5,722 bases of DNA from Planctomycetota bacterium (GTDB lineage: Bacteria; Planctomycetota; Phycisphaerae; Phycisphaerales; UBA1924). The stretch is taken from positions 1 to 5,722 of the forward strand of contig JAEYNG010000453.1 in NCBI GenBank assembly GCA_023412695.1, read 5' to 3'. A program made the translations under genes and the position numbers. This document shows, piece by piece, positions 1 through 5,481 of the stretch. Numbering within the stretch: position 1 is the first letter of the stretch; each line of letters opens with the position of its first letter. Below the pieces are notes generated by a model that was not told the DNA's origin, searched no databases, and saw only the letters and a program-made list of their open reading frames with translations.

Positions 1-104
1 ACGTCGAGCAGGGCCGCGACGCGCGGCGCAATGTTCTTGCCGACCGAGTCCGCCGCCATGACGACGTGGCTGTAGTTCGGGGCCAGCTTCACGACCAGCG
101 GCGC
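1..104 (-). pseudogene. etfA: Internal fragment of electron transfer flavoprotein alpha subunit (EtfA)
   Basis: Reading the minus strand from base 104 to base 1 gives an open frame that starts APLVVKLAPNYSHV, continues VMAADSVGKNIAPRVA and ends ALLDV at the window edge. This is the pattern of the EtfA N-terminal domain, where a 'YSHVL.. T..GK...PRVAALLDV' stretch follows the first part of the Rossmann-like fold. EtfA is the FAD-binding partner of EtfB and passes electrons from acyl-CoA and related dehydrogenases to the quinone pool. Only about 34 residues are here: the gene runs off the window on its 3' side, and its 5' side stops abruptly where SucD coding sequence begins on the opposite strand. 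The fragment cannot be a working gene as shown. The family call rests on motif recognition without an alignment. Confidence 0.7.
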
Positions 105-144
105 TGTCCATACCAAGGGCTGCCTCCACTACGGCACCAGGCTC

Positions 145-1065
145 ATGGGCGGCGTCACACCCGGCAAGGGCGGGACCAAGGACGCCAACGGCCTGCCCAT
201 CTTCGACACGGTCGATCAGGCGGTGAAGGCCACGGGCGCTGAGGCGACGATGATCTTCGTCCCGCCGCCGTTCGCGGCGGATGCGATCCTCGAGGCCGCG
301 GACGCGGGCATCCGCGTCATCTGCTGCATCACCGAGGGCGTGCCCGTGCAGGACATGGTGCGCACCCGCGCCGTCCTCGACGAGATGAACCAGAACGCCC
401 CGGTGACCGAGCGCCGGTTCATCCTCATCGGGCCCAACTGCCCGGGCATCATCACGCCCGGCCCCAAGACCGGCAGCGGCGACAGCCCGACCGACACCTA
501 CACGACCATCGGCAAGAAGGGCACAAACGGCGGCGGCGCGGGCGGCGGATGCAAGATCGGCATCATGCCCGGGTACATCCACACCCACGTGAGCGAGTCG
601 AAGACGCACAAGTCCGTCGGCATCGTCTCGCGCTCGGGCACGCTGACGTATGAGGCGGTGTGGCAGACCTCGCGTCTGGGCCTCGCCCAGAGCACGTGCA
701 TCGGCATCGGCGGCGACCCGATCCGCGGCCTGAACCACATCGAATGCCTCGAGCTCTTCGCTGCGGACCCCGATACTCACGGGATCTTGATGATCGGTGA
801 GATCGGCGGGAGTGACGAGATCGACGCCGCGAAGTGGGTCGCGGCGGCGCGTAAGAGCGGCAAGCTCACCAAGCCGGTCGCGGCGTTCATCGCCGGACGC
901 ACCGCGCCCCCCGGCAAGCGCATGGGCCACGCCGGCGCGATCATCGGCGGCGCGGACGACACCGCCGACGCGAAGATCAAGGCGCTCCAGGAAGCGGGCG
1001 TGAGCGTCGCGATGAGCCCGGCGGACATGGGCAGCGCGATGGCGAAGGCGATGGGGCTGGCTTAA
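145..1065 (+). CDS. sucD: Succinate--CoA ligase (ADP/GDP-forming) subunit alpha, 5'-truncated
   Basis: Alpha subunit of succinyl-CoA synthetase, the TCA-cycle enzyme that converts succinyl-CoA to succinate with formation of ATP or GTP; it works with SucB-like subunit SucC in the cytoplasm. Visible hallmarks are GGVTPGKGG at residues 2-10, IGPNCPGIITPG near 95-106, KIGIMPG, VGIVSRSGTLTYEA, CIGIGGDPI, the MIGEIGGSDE loop and KRMGHAGAI with the phosphorylated His at residue 262. ATG145 is only the first available start: in-frame homology (HTKGCLHYGT) continues upstream to about base 97, no ATG, GTG or TTG lies between, an in-frame TAG sits at 73-75, and no ribosome binding site precedes 145. Against the E. 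coli protein about 35 N-terminal residues, including the first glycine-rich CoA-binding loop, lie before this start. Residues 107-135 are a Gly/Thr-rich insertion, and a shorter insertion follows GYIH. The partner sucC is not visible. Confidence 0.93.
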   Translation: MGGVTPGKGGTKDANGLPIFDTVDQAVKATGAEATMIFVPPPFAADAILEAADAGIRVICCITEGVPVQDMVRTRAVLDEMNQNAPVTERRFILIGPNCPGIITPGPKTGSGDSPTDTYTTIGKKGTNGGGAGGGCKIGIMPGYIHTHVSESKTHKSVGIVSRSGTLTYEAVWQTSRLGLAQSTCIGIGGDPIRGLNHIECLELFAADPDTHGILMIGEIGGSDEIDAAKWVAAARKSGKLTKPVAAFIAGRTAPPGKRMGHAGAIIGGADDTADAKIKALQEAGVSVAMSPADMGSAMAKAMGLA

Positions 1066-1110
1066 ACCCGACGCCGGGTCTGAGGCCGCTCTGGGCCGAA
1101 GGCCCGGGTT
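1066..1110 (+). terminator. Possible stem-loops after sucD
   Basis: Right after the TAA, ACCCG (1066-1070) can pair with CGGGT (1075-1079) around a 4-base loop. GGGCC (1093-1097) can pair with GGCCC (1101-1105) around GAA. As an alternative, AACCCG (1065-1070) can pair with CGGGTT (1105-1110), enclosing both. No T-run follows, so this is not a classical intrinsic terminator. It may still end transcription between the convergent sucD and hicB-like genes. Confidence 0.3.
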
Positions 1111-1117
1111 GAAGGCA

Positions 1118-1222
1118 GGCCACGGATTTGCACAGATGGACACAGATAGGAGCAGATGCAATGGCACATCGTGGCCCTTCGCCTTCCCCATCTGGGCTCA
1201 TCTGGGAGAATCTGTGGCTGGT
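1118..1222. repeat. 10-bp-periodic imperfect inverted repeat, copy 1
   Basis: This element sits in the 174-base gap between sucD and the hicB-like gene. The left arm (about 1118-1160) is four consecutive 10-base units starting at 1121, 1131, 1141 and 1151, each a variant of CACAGATNNN (the first is CACGGATTTG). The right arm (about 1187-1222) runs in the opposite sense with 10-base units of ATCTGGG/ATCTGTG type at 1189, 1199 and 1209. The arms are imperfect reverse complements, so the RNA or single-stranded DNA could fold into a long bulged hairpin around a 26-base centre. No open frame fits it. I associate this word family with intergenic regions of planctomycetes and other environmental genomes; its mode of spread is unknown to me. 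Confidence 0.75.
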
Positions 1223-1239
1223 CTTCTCTGGAGGACCGC

Positions 1240-1467
1240 TCACGACGCCGCGGCGTAGATCGCCGGACGGTAACGAGGCTTGGGGATGCGCTTGCCGTCG
1301 GCTTTGGCGGTCGCGAGCCAGGCCTCGATCGCGATCAACACCTGCTTCATCGCCTCCTGCGGCGTCTTGCCGTGGGCGGAGCAAGACTTCAGATCGGGGA
1401 CATCGGCGATGAACGCCTTGTCCTCAGCGCTGAAAAACACATTGATGTGGTACTTGGGTGCGCTCAC
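1240..1467 (-). CDS. HicB-family antitoxin-like protein, no HicA beside it
   Basis: A 75-residue protein with the compact HicB (formerly UPF0150) pattern: a first strand YHINVFF, then AFIADVPDLKSCSAHG (the V-P-D-L..C..G signature) at residues 18-33, T-P-Q-EAM leading into the helix IAIEAWLATA, and a basic Pro-rich tail KRIPKPRY. HicB proteins have a partial RNase H-like fold and usually neutralise the small mRNA-cleaving toxin HicA encoded next to them. There is no HicA-like double-stranded-RNA-binding-type ORF on either side, and no C-terminal DNA-binding domain, so this is a solitary member whose role cannot be stated. The start is GTG at 1467, with AAGGA at 1475-1471 only 3 bases upstream, and it overlaps a 13-codon mini-ORF by GTGA. 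It lies 88 bases downstream of the aldehyde dehydrogenase and may be co-transcribed with it. The gene and its leader look less GC-rich than their neighbours. Confidence 0.8.
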   Translation of the reverse strand: MSAPKYHINVFFSAEDKAFIADVPDLKSCSAHGKTPQEAMKQVLIAIEAWLATAKADGKRIPKPRYRPAIYAAAS

Positions 1468-1505
1468 TGGTCCTTCTCATCGAGAGTGAGTTTTCGCGGT
1501 TTCAT
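1464..1505 (-). CDS. Possible 13-residue leader ORF overlapping the hicB-like start
   Basis: ATG at 1505 opens a frame for MKPRKLTLDEKDQ that stops at TGA 1466-1464, sharing the four bases GTGA with the GTG start of the hicB-like gene. The same frame is open further upstream without another clear start. Such an overlap would couple translation of the downstream gene, and the peptide is rich in charged residues. It could equally be chance or the remnant of a lost toxin or other upstream partner; it shows no HicA motif. The ribosome binding site upstream is weak. Confidence 0.2.
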   Translation of the reverse strand: MKPRKLTLDEKDQ

Positions 1506-1555
1506 AACGCTGAGTTGTTCCGCGAAGTCTAGTCCCGAGTCACACCAGCAAATCG

Positions 1556-2974
1556 CTACTTCCCCTCACTCACCACCCTCACCTGGCAGAACTGCCTGTG
1601 CCCCTCCGGCCCGGAGTGGAAGCCGTAGCCGCTCTCGCGAGCGCCGACCCAGGGCGTGCCGCCCTTGGGGCCCTTGGCCCCGCCGATGCCGCGGTTGATG
1701 CCGATCATGCCCGAGCAGAGCCTGCGGGCCAGCCTCGCCGCGCGGCCGGGTTCTCCGAACACCACCGCGCCTAGGCCGAACCTCGTGTCGTTGGCGAGCT
1801 TGAGCGCCTCGCCGTCATCGGCGACGGTCGTCACCGTCAGCACCGGGCCGAAGGTCTCCTCCCGCGCGACCTCCATCTCGTGCGTGACGTTGGTCAGGAC
1901 GATGGGCGCGACGAAGTTGCTCGATGGTGCGCCAGTCGAACCCGACCCGTCCGCCCCGCACGCCAGCCGCGCCCCCTGCTTCACCGCCTCGCGCACCTGC
2001 CGCAGCACGTGGTCGCGCTGCCGCGCGTTCACCATCGGGCCGATCGCGGCGGTGTCCTCGATCCCGGGGCCGGGCGCGAACTTCTTCGCCTCGACCAGCA
2101 GCGCGTCGACGAACGGTTTCTCGACGTCCCTGTGCACGTAGACGCGCTCGGTGCTGACGCAGACCTGCCCGGCGTTGCGGAAACCGTTCCTTGCGGCGAA
2201 CTCCGCGGCCTTTTGCACATCCGCGCCCGGTAGCACCACCATCGGGTCCTTGCCGCCGAGCTCGAGGATCACGCGCTTGAGGCCCTTGCTGGCCTCCGCG
2301 AGGATGTGCTTGCCCGTGGTGCGCGAGCCGGTGAAGGTGATCAGGTCGACATCGGACGCGACCAGCTCGCGGCCCTGCTGCCCGTCACCATGCACGACGA
2401 TCAGCACGTCCTTGGGCAGCACCTGGTTGAGCACGTCGGCATAGGCCTGCGCGATCAGCGGCGTCTCCTCGCTGGGCTTGAGCACGACGGTGTTCCCCGC
2501 GACCAGCGCGGGCAGCACCTGCCAGTGCACCATCAGCATGGGGAAGTTCCACGGGGTGATCGCCACCGACACGCCGTACGGGTCGCGGTAGACCGTCGAG
2601 CGCGTGTGCCCGCCCTCGATCGTCTCGGGGGCGATCGCCCGTGCGATCTCCTCGAGTTCTTCCACCCAGCCCTTGCCGTCTTCCCCGCCGGCGCAGGCCT
2701 TCACCTCGCCAATGCCTTCCTTCAGCGGCTTGCCCATCTCGAGGGTCAGCAGCCTGCCCAGCTCCGCGGCCCGAGCACCGAGCCTCGCGCCGACGGGCCT
2801 GAGGATCTCGACGCGCTCGGCGATGCTCAGGCCGCCCCAACCGCTCAACCCATCCGGCCCCTGCTGCGCGTGGCGCGACCGCGCGACGATCGCCGGGATC
2901 TCCTCGACCGGCGTCACCGCCACCTCGCCCACGACTTCACCATTTGCGGGGTTGAAGGACTTGAGCATCGTCAT
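1556..2974 (-). CDS. NAD(P)-dependent aldehyde dehydrogenase, succinate-semialdehyde dehydrogenase type
   Basis: A 472-residue, full-length aldehyde dehydrogenase that oxidises an aldehyde to its carboxylate in the cytoplasm. Cofactor and active-site landmarks are all present: PWNFP with Asn143, VLKPSEE with Lys166, FTGS at 214-217, LELGGKDP with the general base Glu238, GQVC with nucleophile Cys272, and EETFGPV with Glu373. The N-terminus (SFNPANGEVVGEV) and the LEMGKPLKEG segment resemble GabD/succinate-semialdehyde enzymes, but substrate cannot be fixed from motifs, so no symbol is given. The C-terminal stretch GGAKGPKGGTPWVGARESGYG replaces the common PFGGxKxSG. The open frame extends upstream to 3097, but those 41 residues translate the intergenic repeat; ATG2974 has GGAGG at 2988-2984, nine bases away, and fits the family length. 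It lies 279 bases downstream of the sugar dehydrogenase, separated by repeat copy 2, so its expression may be independent. Confidence 0.92.
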   Translation of the reverse strand: MTMLKSFNPANGEVVGEVAVTPVEEIPAIVARSRHAQQGPDGLSGWGGLSIAERVEILRPVGARLGARAAELGRLLTLEMGKPLKEGIGEVKACAGGEDGKGWVEELEEIARAIAPETIEGGHTRSTVYRDPYGVSVAITPWNFPMLMVHWQVLPALVAGNTVVLKPSEETPLIAQAYADVLNQVLPKDVLIVVHGDGQQGRELVASDVDLITFTGSRTTGKHILAEASKGLKRVILELGGKDPMVVLPGADVQKAAEFAARNGFRNAGQVCVSTERVYVHRDVEKPFVDALLVEAKKFAPGPGIEDTAAIGPMVNARQRDHVLRQVREAVKQGARLACGADGSGSTGAPSSNFVAPIVLTNVTHEMEVAREETFGPVLTVTTVADDGEALKLANDTRFGLGAVVFGEPGRAARLARRLCSGMIGINRGIGGAKGPKGGTPWVGARESGYGFHSGPEGHRQFCQVRVVSEGK

Positions 2975-2983
2975 CGCGAACGG

Positions 2984-2988
2984 CCTCC
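2984..2988 (-). promoter_or_regulatory. Ribosome binding site fixing the aldehyde dehydrogenase start
   Basis: GGAGG on the minus strand, nine bases before ATG2974. A second in-frame ATG at 2968 would be 15 bases away, and the upstream ATG at 3097 would add a repeat-derived N-terminus, so this site favours 2974. Confidence 0.65.
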
Positions 2989-3006
2989 ATCGGAGAAACA
3001 CGCACG

Positions 3007-3240
3007 GCCACGGATCGACACGGGTGAACACGGAGCAAGGATGAACGCAGATTGCCCAGATAGAAGACGTCGAGCCGGGCATGACGCCTGTCGCCACAGC
3101 GGTTCTTGAAAGTCACGGGCGATCGAGGTTTAGAACCGACTGGACGGCATCCCCAAACCAAGTCCGCGTTCTATCCGTGCCAATCCGTGTTCATCCGTGG
3201 CTGGCTTTGCCCTCTGCGTCTTTCCGTCTCTGCGCGCGGC
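3007..3240. repeat. 10-bp-periodic imperfect inverted repeat, copy 2 (larger)
   Basis: This element takes up most of the 279-base gap between the sugar dehydrogenase and the aldehyde dehydrogenase. The left arm is made of 10-base units from 3009: CACGGATCGA, CACGGGTGAA, CACGGAGCAA, then two weaker units ending near 3065 with CAGAT words as in copy 1. The right arm from 3161 keeps the same 10-base phase: CTATCCGTGC (3171), CAATCCGTGT (3181), TCATCCGTGG (3191), then CTGGCTTTGC, CCTCTGCGTC, TTTCCGTCTC and TGCGCGCGGC. TCCGTG arms complement CACGGA arms, so the element can fold back around a centre of about 95 bases that shows no period and no coding signal. The end GTGGCTGG is shared with copy 1 (1215-1222). 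On the minus strand the whole element would lie in the leader of the aldehyde dehydrogenase mRNA if transcription starts upstream. Confidence 0.75.
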
Positions 3241-3253
3241 GTGCCTGCCCCAC

Positions 3254-4744
3254 TCACTTCCCCGCCGGCACCAGCCGGATCACGTGGTCGGGATCGTTCA
3301 GCACAACGTACACCGTCCCGTCGGGCGCGGCAACAACGTCGCGCACGCGGCCGATCCCGTGCAGGATCTCCTCGACCTCGACGAGCTTGCCGTCCTTCAC
3401 GCGCACGCGATCGACCACCGACCCCGCGAGGCCGCCGGCGAACAGGTCCCCCTTCCACTGCGGGAAGGCGTCGCCGTTCACGACCGTGAGCCCGCACGCC
3501 GCGATCGACGGCAGCCAGCGATAGACCGGCTGCACGATCGTCTCGCCGTCGGGCGCCTTGCCGTCCTCGGTCCACGGCACCGTCAGCGCGTTGCCGGGGT
3601 AGTTGATGCTGAACGCCACCACCGGCCACCCGTAGTTCGCCCCCTTCTGCACGAGGTTCAGCTCGTCGCCGCCGCGCGGCCCGTGCTCGGTGTCCCACAG
3701 GTTCCCCTCGAGGTCGAACACCAGCCCCTGCGGGTTGCGGTGGCCGTACGACCAGATCGACGCCAGCGCGTCCTCGCGCCCGACGAACGGGTTGTCGTCG
3801 GGCACCTGCCCGTCATCAAACAGGCGGTGGATCTTCCCGTTGGGGCGTGCGAGGTCCTGCGAGTGCGCGCCCATGCCGCGCTCGCCGATGCACCAGTACA
3901 CGTACCACGCGCTCTTCGCACCCGCGGGCGCTTTCTCAAAGACGATGCGGTTCCCGAAGTGCAGGCCCGACGCGAGGTAGTGCTTGTCTTCGGCCTTCCA
4001 GACGTCCTGGTTGTCGGTCCACGTCGGCTTGCCGTTGACGTCCTTCAGACGGCCGCGGACGATCCGCGTCATGTTCGGCCCGCGGCCCGTCGCGCCCTCG
4101 CGCGCGTCGGCGTAGCCCAGATAGATCCATCCGTTCTTCTCGAACTCCGGGTGCAGCGCGACGTCCATCAGCCCGCCCTGGCCGACATGGACCACCTTGG
4201 GCGTGCCGGCCACCGGCTCGGAGAGCGTCCCGCCCTCCTTCCCGGTCGAGTGGACGCGCAGCGTCCCGGGCCGCTCGGTCACGAGCATCCGCCCGTCGGG
4301 CATCACCTCGACCGCCCAGGGGATCTGCACCCCCTCGGTGATCACACGCTCGACCTTGAACGATGCGTGCTTGCTCTCGTAGACGCCGTTCTTGGGCGCG
4401 GGCGAGCCCTCCTCCTTGCGCAGCGCGCGGGCCTGCAGCTCGCGGATGTGCACCACCAGCCCCCAGATCTCCTTGTCCGCCAGCGTCTCGCCGAACGCCG
4501 CCATCCCCATGTCCGGCACGCCGTTCTTGATCGCGTCGAAGAACGGCCGGTCGAGCTCCTGCCCGAACTTCTCGCGCACCAGCAGCGTCTTGGTCCCCGC
4601 GCCCCCGCCCTCGCCGCGTTCGCCGTGGCAGTTGGCGCAGTTGTTCGCCCACAGCGTCGCCATGCTCTCGCCCCGCTGGGCCATCGCCGCCGGGGCCGCG
4701 GACATCATCGCCAGACCAACCGCCATCAACGCGCGAACCTTCAT
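3254..4744 (-). CDS. Secreted cytochrome c / PQQ-type sugar dehydrogenase (glucose/sorbosone dehydrogenase family)
   Basis: A 496-residue exported oxidoreductase. Residues 1-22 form a signal peptide (MKVRALMAVGL..., cleavage after AMA). Residues about 25-110 are a class I cytochrome c domain with the heme motif CANCH at 36-40 and a likely axial Met81 in GMAAFGETL. From about 135 to the end is a beta-propeller of the soluble PQQ glucose/sorbosone dehydrogenase family: PWAVEVMPDGRMLVTERPG, GLMDVALHPEF, LHFGNRI (His262 in the place of the sGDH catalytic His), GERG, ARPNGKIHRL, SYGHRNPQGLVFD, HGPRGGDELN, and C-terminal VRDVVAAPDGTVYVV. Members oxidise aldose sugars in the periplasm using PQQ; the fused heme domain would take the electrons. 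The frame is open to 4801, but ATG4744 has AAGGAGG at 4755-4749 and begins the signal peptide. It is transcribed away from the HYExAFE gene; PQQ synthesis genes are not in view. Confidence 0.9.
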   Translation of the reverse strand: MKVRALMAVGLAMMSAAPAAMAQRGESMATLWANNCANCHGERGEGGGAGTKTLLVREKFGQELDRPFFDAIKNGVPDMGMAAFGETLADKEIWGLVVHIRELQARALRKEEGSPAPKNGVYESKHASFKVERVITEGVQIPWAVEVMPDGRMLVTERPGTLRVHSTGKEGGTLSEPVAGTPKVVHVGQGGLMDVALHPEFEKNGWIYLGYADAREGATGRGPNMTRIVRGRLKDVNGKPTWTDNQDVWKAEDKHYLASGLHFGNRIVFEKAPAGAKSAWYVYWCIGERGMGAHSQDLARPNGKIHRLFDDGQVPDDNPFVGREDALASIWSYGHRNPQGLVFDLEGNLWDTEHGPRGGDELNLVQKGANYGWPVVAFSINYPGNALTVPWTEDGKAPDGETIVQPVYRWLPSIAACGLTVVNGDAFPQWKGDLFAGGLAGSVVDRVRVKDGKLVEVEEILHGIGRVRDVVAAPDGTVYVVLNDPDHVIRLVPAGK

Positions 4745-4821
4745 GATGCCTCCTTGGTGGGACAAGCTTAGCGAGAGGGGCCCCGCCGCCGCGCCGCTCA
4801 CGCCCCAAAGTTCAAAGAGAC

Positions 4822-4838
4822 GCCTTTGCGTTAAAGGC
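4822..4838. promoter_or_regulatory. Perfect 6-bp inverted repeat in the divergent intergenic region
   Basis: GCCTTT (4822-4827) and AAAGGC (4833-4838) are perfect reverse complements around GCGTT. The palindrome overlaps the proposed -35 box of the plus-strand gene, which is where an operator could sit. No regulator is recognised, and a 6-bp arm can arise by chance. Confidence 0.25.
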
Positions 4839-4854
4839 CCGTCCGGGGTACGCT
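4826..4854 (+). promoter_or_regulatory. Candidate sigma70-type promoter giving a leaderless HYExAFE transcript
   Basis: TTGCGT (4826-4831) and TACGCT (4849-4854) are separated by 17 bases. Transcription starting about 7 bases after the -10 box would begin at or next to the A of ATG4861. This agrees with the absence of a convincing Shine-Dalgarno sequence before that ATG. The boxes match consensus only partly (TTGCGT against TTGACA, TACGCT against TATAAT), so this is a candidate only. Confidence 0.35.
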
Positions 4855-4860
4855 CCGGGC

Positions 4861-5481
4861 ATGCTCCGGCGTCACCACTATGAGTGCGCGTTCGAGGAGT
4901 TCCTCCGCTCCCGCCGGATCCCCTACGTCGCCGTGGACGAGGCCCGCAAGACGCTCCTCCCGCGCCAGCACGCCTCCTCCGCCGACGCCGACCCCTCCCT
5001 CAAGTCCTTCGACTTCGTCGTCTACGGCTCCGCCGGCAATCTCCTGATCGACATCAAGGGCCGCAAGGCCGTCGGCCGCCGCCTCGAGTCGTGGGCCACC
5101 ATCGAGGACGTCGAGTCCCTCCGCCGCTGGGAGGCCCTCTTCGGGCCTGGCTTCGAGGCAGCGTTCCTCTTTATCTATGCCTCCGACGACCAGCCCCCCG
5201 ACGCCCTCTTCCAGGAAGTCATCGAGCATCGCGGCACGTGGTACGCCCTCCGCTCCGTCCTCGTCCGCGACTACGCCCGCGCGATGAAACTCCGCAGCCC
5301 GCGTTGGCGTACCGTGGACGTGCCCGCCGCCGTCTTTGGCCGCATCAGTCACCCCTTCACAGGGGCCGACCCCGTCGCGGCTCGCCGTTCGGCCGGCGCG
5401 TACGATCCCGCCCCGAGCACCGGCCGCTGGGACATCCCTGTCCTCGCCGGGCTCGACGACGCTGGAGGTTTGCCGGTATGA
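4861..5481 (+). CDS. HYExAFE family protein, PD-(D/E)XK nuclease-like
   Basis: A 206-residue soluble protein of unknown function. It opens with HYECAFE at residues 6-12, the signature after which the planctomycete HYExAFE family is named, followed by FLRSRRIPYVAVDEAR. Residues 49-68 read SFDFVVYGSAGNLLIDIKGR: an acidic residue on one strand (Asp51), then Asp64-x-Lys66 on the next, preceded by a helix with Glu8 and Glu12. That is the layout of the PD-(D/E)XK (restriction-endonuclease-like) fold, so a metal-dependent nuclease is a reasonable inference, not a demonstrated activity. The middle (FEAAFLFIYASDD) looks like a further core strand. The Pro/Ala/Gly-rich C-terminus from about 165 is probably disordered. 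ATG4861 is the first start and puts the signature at the extreme N-terminus; it lacks a good ribosome binding site. Its stop overlaps the next gene's start by ATGA, suggesting coupled translation, and it diverges from the sugar dehydrogenase with a 116-base shared upstream region. Confidence 0.82.
   Translation: MLRRHHYECAFEEFLRSRRIPYVAVDEARKTLLPRQHASSADADPSLKSFDFVVYGSAGNLLIDIKGRKAVGRRLESWATIEDVESLRRWEALFGPGFEAAFLFIYASDDQPPDALFQEVIEHRGTWYALRSVLVRDYARAMKLRSPRWRTVDVPAAVFGRISHPFTGADPVAARRSAGAYDPAPSTGRWDIPVLAGLDDAGGLPV

Noticed and set aside
1118..1222. CRISPR-like array, because of regular short repeats
   Set aside because: Units are 10 bases with no spacers, the arms are inverted to each other, and no cas gene is present.
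145..2974. SucD and the aldehyde dehydrogenase as a joint succinate-semialdehyde/GABA shunt cluster
   Set aside because: The genes are convergent, separated by hicB and a repeat, and the substrate of the dehydrogenase is not certain; nearness alone is too weak.
2975..3097. 41-residue N-terminal extension of the aldehyde dehydrogenase
   Set aside because: It translates the intergenic repeat (ICVHPCSVFTRVDPW), has no family counterpart, and a good ribosome binding site precedes ATG2974.
2306..3109. 267-codon plus-strand open frame opposite the aldehyde dehydrogenase
   Set aside because: Arg/Asp/His-rich antisense translation with no recognisable motif; the minus-strand frame has every catalytic residue of an aldehyde dehydrogenase.
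3197..4771. 524-codon open frame on the plus strand opposite the sugar dehydrogenase
   Set aside because: It is the antisense shadow of a high-GC gene: His/Arg/Pro/Leu-rich translation, no domain, no ribosome binding site, while the minus strand has a signal peptide, heme motif and propeller motifs.
4803..4836. Remnant of the 10-bp-periodic repeat family (CAAAG, GACGCCTTTGCG words)
   Set aside because: Words resemble the outer part of copy 2, but no 10-base phase and no second arm are visible; better described as a local palindrome.
4831..5352. 173-codon minus-strand open frame opposite HYExAFE
   Set aside because: Glu/Gly/Val-rich antisense shadow with no motif; the plus frame carries the HYExAFE signature.
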